From NCBI GenBank assembly GCA_012512705.1, contig JAAZDR010000171.1, forward strand, positions 1-8,334: a stretch of 8,334 bases of DNA, read 5' to 3'. Numbering within the stretch: the stretch's first letter is position 1; every line of letters begins with the position of its first letter. Positions 5,363-8,334 of this stretch are shown here, piece after piece. This DNA is from Bacillota bacterium. Lineage in GTDB: Bacteria > Bacillota > Dethiobacteria > DTU022 > JAAZDR01. The translations under genes and the position numbers were made by a program. The notes below the pieces were generated by a model, which saw only the letters and a list, made by a program, of their open reading frames with translations, did not search any database and was not told where the DNA came from.

Positions 5363-6487
5363 TTAGAAATTAACGATCACTTTACCGACGCCAGGTTTAC
5401 CCAGCATGCGGATTGCCTCCGGAACTTCATCAAAACCTAGGTGATGGGTAATGATATTTGTAATTGGGAGGTCTGTTTTGCTGAAGAAAGTAAGACTATC
5501 TTTAAAAAGTATTGGAGGAATTGACCATGCTCCGTGGATATCTATATCCTTGTTGCATACTGTAAAGGGCCTGATCTCTGTCGTTCCTGGATCAGTATAA
5601 TGTCCCAGCTCAACTAGTTTTCCACCGCGGCGAACGACCTCCAGGCATTCTTGGAAGGCCTGGGGAGCACCTGCTGCTTCCAAGGCAACATCTGGTCCTA
5701 CTCCATCAGTATGGGAACGAATGATCTCCAGGCGTTCCTCGAGGGTTGTTTCGGACATATTGATCGTGACATCGGCACCGAGCTCCTTAGCCATCTCCAA
5801 GCGGCTTTCTACAAAGTCAGTAACAATTATGCAGCCTGCCCCTGTATAGCGCATATGGGCCACAGCGAGACAGCCGATCGGTCCTGTACCATAGACAATC
5901 GCGCTTTTACCTGGGCCATAACCATGCCCAGAGAAAGGTTCTCCGGGATTCATCGCCCGCTCCACACCACGCAGAGCGATCGAGGTCGGCTCGGCTAGTA
6001 CAGCCTTATCCAGAGGCATCCCATCAGGAACTTTGAATACCCAGGAACGGGGATGCAGATAAACATATTCTGCAAAGGCGCCAAACAGATGCGGCGGCTC
6101 CGCGCAGCTCATGAAACCATAAACAAGACGGTTAGCACAAAGCTGCGGGCGATGAGGCATATGCTTACAGAAATAACACTTGCCGCATGCTGTAGAAGCA
6201 GGAGCGACAATTACCCGATCACCCTCCTCAAGCTTATCCATCCCGATCAGGGCCATTGTTTCTGAGGCTTTGGCACCAACTTCGACAACGCGGCCGACAA
6301 ATTCATGACCAGCAATCAAAGGCAAGTTTACCTTACCGCGTCCGGCGAGGAGGTGCTTGTCGCTACCACAAACACCTACAGCCTCTACTTTTACCAGGGC
6401 GCCGGCCTCAGCTGCCTTTGGGCGTTCAAATTCTTGAAGTTCGATTTTTTCAGGCTCGGTTATAACCCATGCTTTAACTTTATCCAT
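5363..6487 (-). CDS. Zinc-dependent medium-chain alcohol dehydrogenase (threonine/sorbitol dehydrogenase-like)
   Basis: The 374-residue protein is a zinc MDR dehydrogenase that would oxidise a secondary or primary alcohol, or polyol, with NAD in the cytoplasm. Catalytic zinc ligands are Cys40 (GVCGSDKH), His61 and Glu62 (AGHEFVG), with Glu166 (LAEPTS). Structural zinc ligands are Cys101, Cys104, Cys107 and Cys117; the last gap is nine residues instead of the usual seven. The Rossmann motif YGTGPIG is at 199-205, and Asp224 after the second strand favours NAD over NADP. Compared with plain threonine dehydrogenases there are insertions near residues 75-87 and 181-193. The ATG at 6487 is used because AGGAGG (6502-6497) lies 9 nt upstream; an in-frame GTG at 6493 would be only 3 nt from it. 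It follows the 2-hydroxyacid dehydrogenase gene by 39 nt, as in an operon. The substrate is unknown. Confidence 0.93.
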   Translation of the reverse strand: MDKVKAWVITEPEKIELQEFERPKAAEAGALVKVEAVGVCGSDKHLLAGRGKVNLPLIAGHEFVGRVVEVGAKASETMALIGMDKLEEGDRVIVAPASTACGKCYFCKHMPHRPQLCANRLVYGFMSCAEPPHLFGAFAEYVYLHPRSWVFKVPDGMPLDKAVLAEPTSIALRGVERAMNPGEPFSGHGYGPGKSAIVYGTGPIGCLAVAHMRYTGAGCIIVTDFVESRLEMAKELGADVTINMSETTLEERLEIIRSHTDGVGPDVALEAAGAPQAFQECLEVVRRGGKLVELGHYTDPGTTEIRPFTVCNKDIDIHGAWSIPPILFKDSLTFFSKTDLPITNIITHHLGFDEVPEAIRMLGKPGVGKVIVNF

Positions 6488-6496
6488 ACTCACTAA

Positions 6497-6520
6497 CCTC
6501 CTAGTATTTTTTAAAAAATA
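6497..6520 (-). other. A/T-tract palindrome and ribosome binding site before the alcohol dehydrogenase
   Basis: TATTTTTTAAAAAATA (6505-6520) is a perfect 16 bp palindrome in the 39 nt gap between the hydroxyacid dehydrogenase stop and the alcohol dehydrogenase start. It sits directly upstream of AGGAGG (6502-6497). Pure A/T composition limits its meaning. Confidence 0.4.
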
Positions 6521-6526
6521 ATTTTT

Positions 6527-7468
6527 TTATTTATCTACTGAATAAATAGCCAAAGCTTCTACTGCTTTTGTGGCTGTAATCAAAGCCATTCTACGCAATG
6601 CTTCCGGGGTTTGCCCGCCAAGATGCGGGGTAACAATAAAATTTTCCAACTCATAGAGAGGGGATGCCAAGCAAGGCTCCTCAGACATTACATCTGCACC
6701 AGCACCTGCTAGTTTTCCGGACTTTAAAGCATGATATAATGCGGCCTCGTTCACCACCCCTCCTCTGCCCATATTTAATAGAATTGCGCCCTGCTTCATC
6801 TTTGCGAACTGAGCCTCAGCAATGAGGTTTTTTGTTTCTGCGGTCAAAGGGATGTGAACGGTAATAATATCACTTTCTTTTAAAAGTTCGTTCAAAGGAA
6901 GCAGGAGAATATTCAACCTTTTCGCTACTGATTCAGCAATATAAGGGTCGTAAGCGAGGATCTCCATCTGCAGACAGGAGGCAATTTCAGCAACCCTCTG
7001 AGCAACCTTCCCCAAACCTACGATCCCCAGCTTTTTCCCAGCAAGCTCCCTTCCCGTATATTTCGCGCGATCCCAAAACCCAAGCTTAACATCATGATTG
7101 GCCTGGGGCACACACCTCGCCAGATCAATCATTCTACCGATCGTCAGCTCCGCTATGGAAGACGCATTGCCTCCCGGTGCATTAACAACAGTGATCTGTT
7201 TTTCCCGGCAAATGTCAAGATCGATATGGCCGAGATCTGTTGTTGCCGAAGCGATTACTTTTAAGTTTGCTGCCCTAGAAAGAACTTTTTCACCTATAAA
7301 TGCGGAGATACGCGTCATTAAAACATGGTAGGGTTCTATTTTTTCAGCAAGTTCTTCTGTTGTTAGTGCTGGGAGTTTAGTTACTTGAAAATGTTCCTGC
7401 AGCAGGCTCACACCGTCAGGGTGAATATCATCTATGACGATTGCTTTTATCGCTGACAGCTTTACCAC
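6527..7468 (-). CDS. D-isomer-specific 2-hydroxyacid dehydrogenase family protein (phosphoglycerate dehydrogenase-like)
   Basis: The 313-residue protein has the full fold of D-isomer-specific 2-hydroxyacid dehydrogenases, which interconvert 2-hydroxyacids and 2-oxoacids with NAD(H). The nucleotide site is GIVGLGKVAQRVAEIA (148-163) with Asp174 in AYDPY, which favours NAD. The catalytic triad is Arg235 (NMGRGGVVNE), Glu264 (DVMSEEP) and His282 (VTPHLGGQTPEA). NAPGGNASSIAELT (96-109) is also typical. There is no C-terminal ACT domain, so it is not a full serine-pathway SerA. The start is odd: the GTG at 7468 is the first start after an in-frame TAA, but the only ribosome binding site, AAGGGG (7473-7468), overlaps it. 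A CTG at 7459, 8 nt after that site, is an alternative. It lies 82 nt after livF and 39 nt before the alcohol dehydrogenase. The substrate is unknown. Confidence 0.92.
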   Translation of the reverse strand: MVKLSAIKAIVIDDIHPDGVSLLQEHFQVTKLPALTTEELAEKIEPYHVLMTRISAFIGEKVLSRAANLKVIASATTDLGHIDLDICREKQITVVNAPGGNASSIAELTIGRMIDLARCVPQANHDVKLGFWDRAKYTGRELAGKKLGIVGLGKVAQRVAEIASCLQMEILAYDPYIAESVAKRLNILLLPLNELLKESDIITVHIPLTAETKNLIAEAQFAKMKQGAILLNMGRGGVVNEAALYHALKSGKLAGAGADVMSEEPCLASPLYELENFIVTPHLGGQTPEALRRMALITATKAVEALAIYSVDK

Positions 7469-7502
7469 CCCTTAATGTTAAAACAGCAGTTAGGGTATGA
7501 CC

Positions 7503-7545
7503 GGGTAAGAATTGTTCATGTCTTGGGGCCATGACATTTTTACCC
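7503..7545. repeat. Imperfect hairpin between livF and the 2-hydroxyacid dehydrogenase
   Basis: GGGTAA (7503-7508) pairs with TTACCC (7540-7545), and ATGTC (7518-7522) pairs with GACAT (7533-7537), leaving an asymmetric internal loop. It occupies most of the 82 nt gap. No T run follows on the minus strand, so it is more likely an RNA processing or regulatory structure, or an operator, than a terminator. Confidence 0.35.
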
Positions 7546-7550
7546 TGGGC

Positions 7551-8255
7551 TTAAATACCGAGATATGCCTTTTTCAAATGAGGATTATCAATCAGTTCTG
7601 CTGCTGAGCCTTCCATAACCAATCTGCCGTTTTCTAAAACATAGGCACGGTCTGCTAACTGCAAGGATTGCTTAACATTTTGTTCGACAAGCAGCACTGT
7701 TGTCCCTTGTTCGCGTATCTTGGAGACAATATCAAAAACTTGCATGACGATCTTTGGAGCCAACCCTAATGAAGGCTCATCTAGTATCAGCAATTTAGGC
7801 ATACTCATTAGCGCCCGGCCGATAGCAAGCATCTGCTGCTGGCCACCGCTGAATGAATGCGCTAGCTGCGACTGCCGTTCATTAAGAATGGGGAAAAGCT
7901 CAAAGACCTTTTCCAGGTTTTCTTTAACGTTTTTGCGCGCTATCGGTGTATAGGCCCCAAGTTCCAAATTCTCAAGGACCGTCAGGTGCGAAAAAAGACG
8001 TCGCCCTTCAGGTATCTGTACCAGCTGCCTCTCGACAATTTTATGCGGCGGCAGGTTCGTGATTTCTTCACCTAAAAAGGTCACTTTCCCTGATTGGATA
8101 GGGAGAAGACCAGAGATAGCATTTAATGTTGTCGATTTGCCAGCTGCATTAGCCCCCACAAGCGCCACTATTTCCCCTTCCTTCACTTCCAGGGAAACGT
8201 CAAAAACCGCCTGAACATCACCATAAAAGACATTGATTTTTTCTACTTTAAGCAA
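7551..8255 (-). CDS. livF: Branched-chain amino acid-type ABC transporter ATP-binding protein LivF
   Basis: The 234-residue protein is one of the two ATPases of a LivFGHM-type importer and works at the inner face of the membrane with LivG and the LivH/LivM permeases. The Walker A motif is GANAAGKST (34-42), the Q-loop region is QIPEGRRLF (80-88), the signature is FSGGQQQ (135-141) where LSGGEQQ is commoner, and Walker B is LLILDEP (155-161) with Glu160. LLVEQN (188-193) replaces the usual switch His, as is normal in LivF. The end HLKKAYLG is typical. The start is a TTG at 8255: GGGGGAGGAG ends 7 nt upstream, and the family length fits. The gene overlaps the end of livG by 8 nt, so translation is probably coupled. 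Such importers carry branched-chain amino acids but also amides, urea and other small acids; the dehydrogenases downstream suggest a non-standard substrate. Confidence 0.94.
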   Translation of the reverse strand: MLKVEKINVFYGDVQAVFDVSLEVKEGEIVALVGANAAGKSTTLNAISGLLPIQSGKVTFLGEEITNLPPHKIVERQLVQIPEGRRLFSHLTVLENLELGAYTPIARKNVKENLEKVFELFPILNERQSQLAHSFSGGQQQMLAIGRALMSMPKLLILDEPSLGLAPKIVMQVFDIVSKIREQGTTVLLVEQNVKQSLQLADRAYVLENGRLVMEGSAAELIDNPHLKKAYLGI

Positions 8256-8334
8256 GTTGGAACTCCTCCCCCAAATAAGCGTCGATAACTTTCTTATCAC
8301 AGGCAACCTCTTCCGGAGCGCCCTGGCAGATCAA
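8248..8334 (-). CDS. livG: C-terminal end of the companion ABC ATPase LivG (partial)
   Basis: The last 28 codons are in frame from the window edge to a TAA at 8250-8248. They read LICQGAPEEVACDKKVIDAY followed by LGEEFQLA. This matches the usual LivG tail, in which an EGTPEEV-like turn is followed by VIEAYLG. The stop lies inside the start of livF (8 nt overlap), the normal livG-livF arrangement. The rest of the gene, and probably livH, livM and the binding protein, lies to the right of the window. Confidence 0.85.
   Translation of the reverse strand: MICQGAPEEVACDKKVIDAYLGEEFQLA
8263..8272 (-). promoter_or_regulatory. Ribosome binding site that sets the TTG start of livF
   Basis: GGGGGAGGAG on the minus strand lies within the end of livG, 7 nt before TTG 8255. 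Longer in-frame starts would lie upstream of this site, within the livG coding sequence. Confidence 0.75.

Overview
The window looks like chromosomal DNA from an anaerobic, endospore-forming, Gram-positive bacterium of the Clostridia. The reasons are strong AGGAGG-type ribosome binding sites, frequent TTG/GTG starts, a YtaF sporulation membrane protein, a tungsten/molybdenum-type aldehyde:ferredoxin oxidoreductase, and a short-signal lipoprotein binding protein. The genus cannot be fixed from the sequence alone. A very acidic linker in the secreted lipoprotein hints at an alkaline or saline habitat, but this is weak evidence.

Left part (1-2228). A family 3 (polar amino acid type) solute-binding lipoprotein runs leftwards off the edge; it starts at a GTG and has a good sigma-A-type promoter. 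Divergent from it is a 97-residue stand-alone starch/glycogen-type carbohydrate-binding module (CBM25/CBM53-like), preceded by a 337 bp gap with a second good promoter pointing towards it. Convergent with the CBM gene is ytaF. A 13 bp perfect hairpin separates the two stop codons.

Right part (2201-8334). Everything is on the minus strand and reads right to left: the end of livG, livF, a D-isomer-specific 2-hydroxyacid dehydrogenase, a zinc alcohol dehydrogenase, a terminator-like hairpin, a tungsten-type aldehyde oxidoreductase (AOR), and a malate/L-lactate (Ldh2-type) dehydrogenase, closed by a strong intrinsic terminator. The hairpin after the alcohol dehydrogenase suggests two transcription units, livGF-hydroxyacid DH-alcohol DH and AOR-Ldh2, with a candidate promoter for the second one.

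How they may work together (inference). A LivFGHM-type importer brings in a small polar substrate. The Zn dehydrogenase oxidises an alcohol to an aldehyde or ketone. AOR oxidises an aldehyde to an acid, reducing ferredoxin. Two unrelated 2-hydroxyacid dehydrogenases, usually of opposite stereospecificity, convert 2-hydroxyacids to 2-oxoacids or interconvert enantiomers through the oxoacid. No regulator, pterin-synthesis gene or lyase lies in the window, so the substrate is not known. No RNA gene, insertion sequence or CRISPR array was seen.
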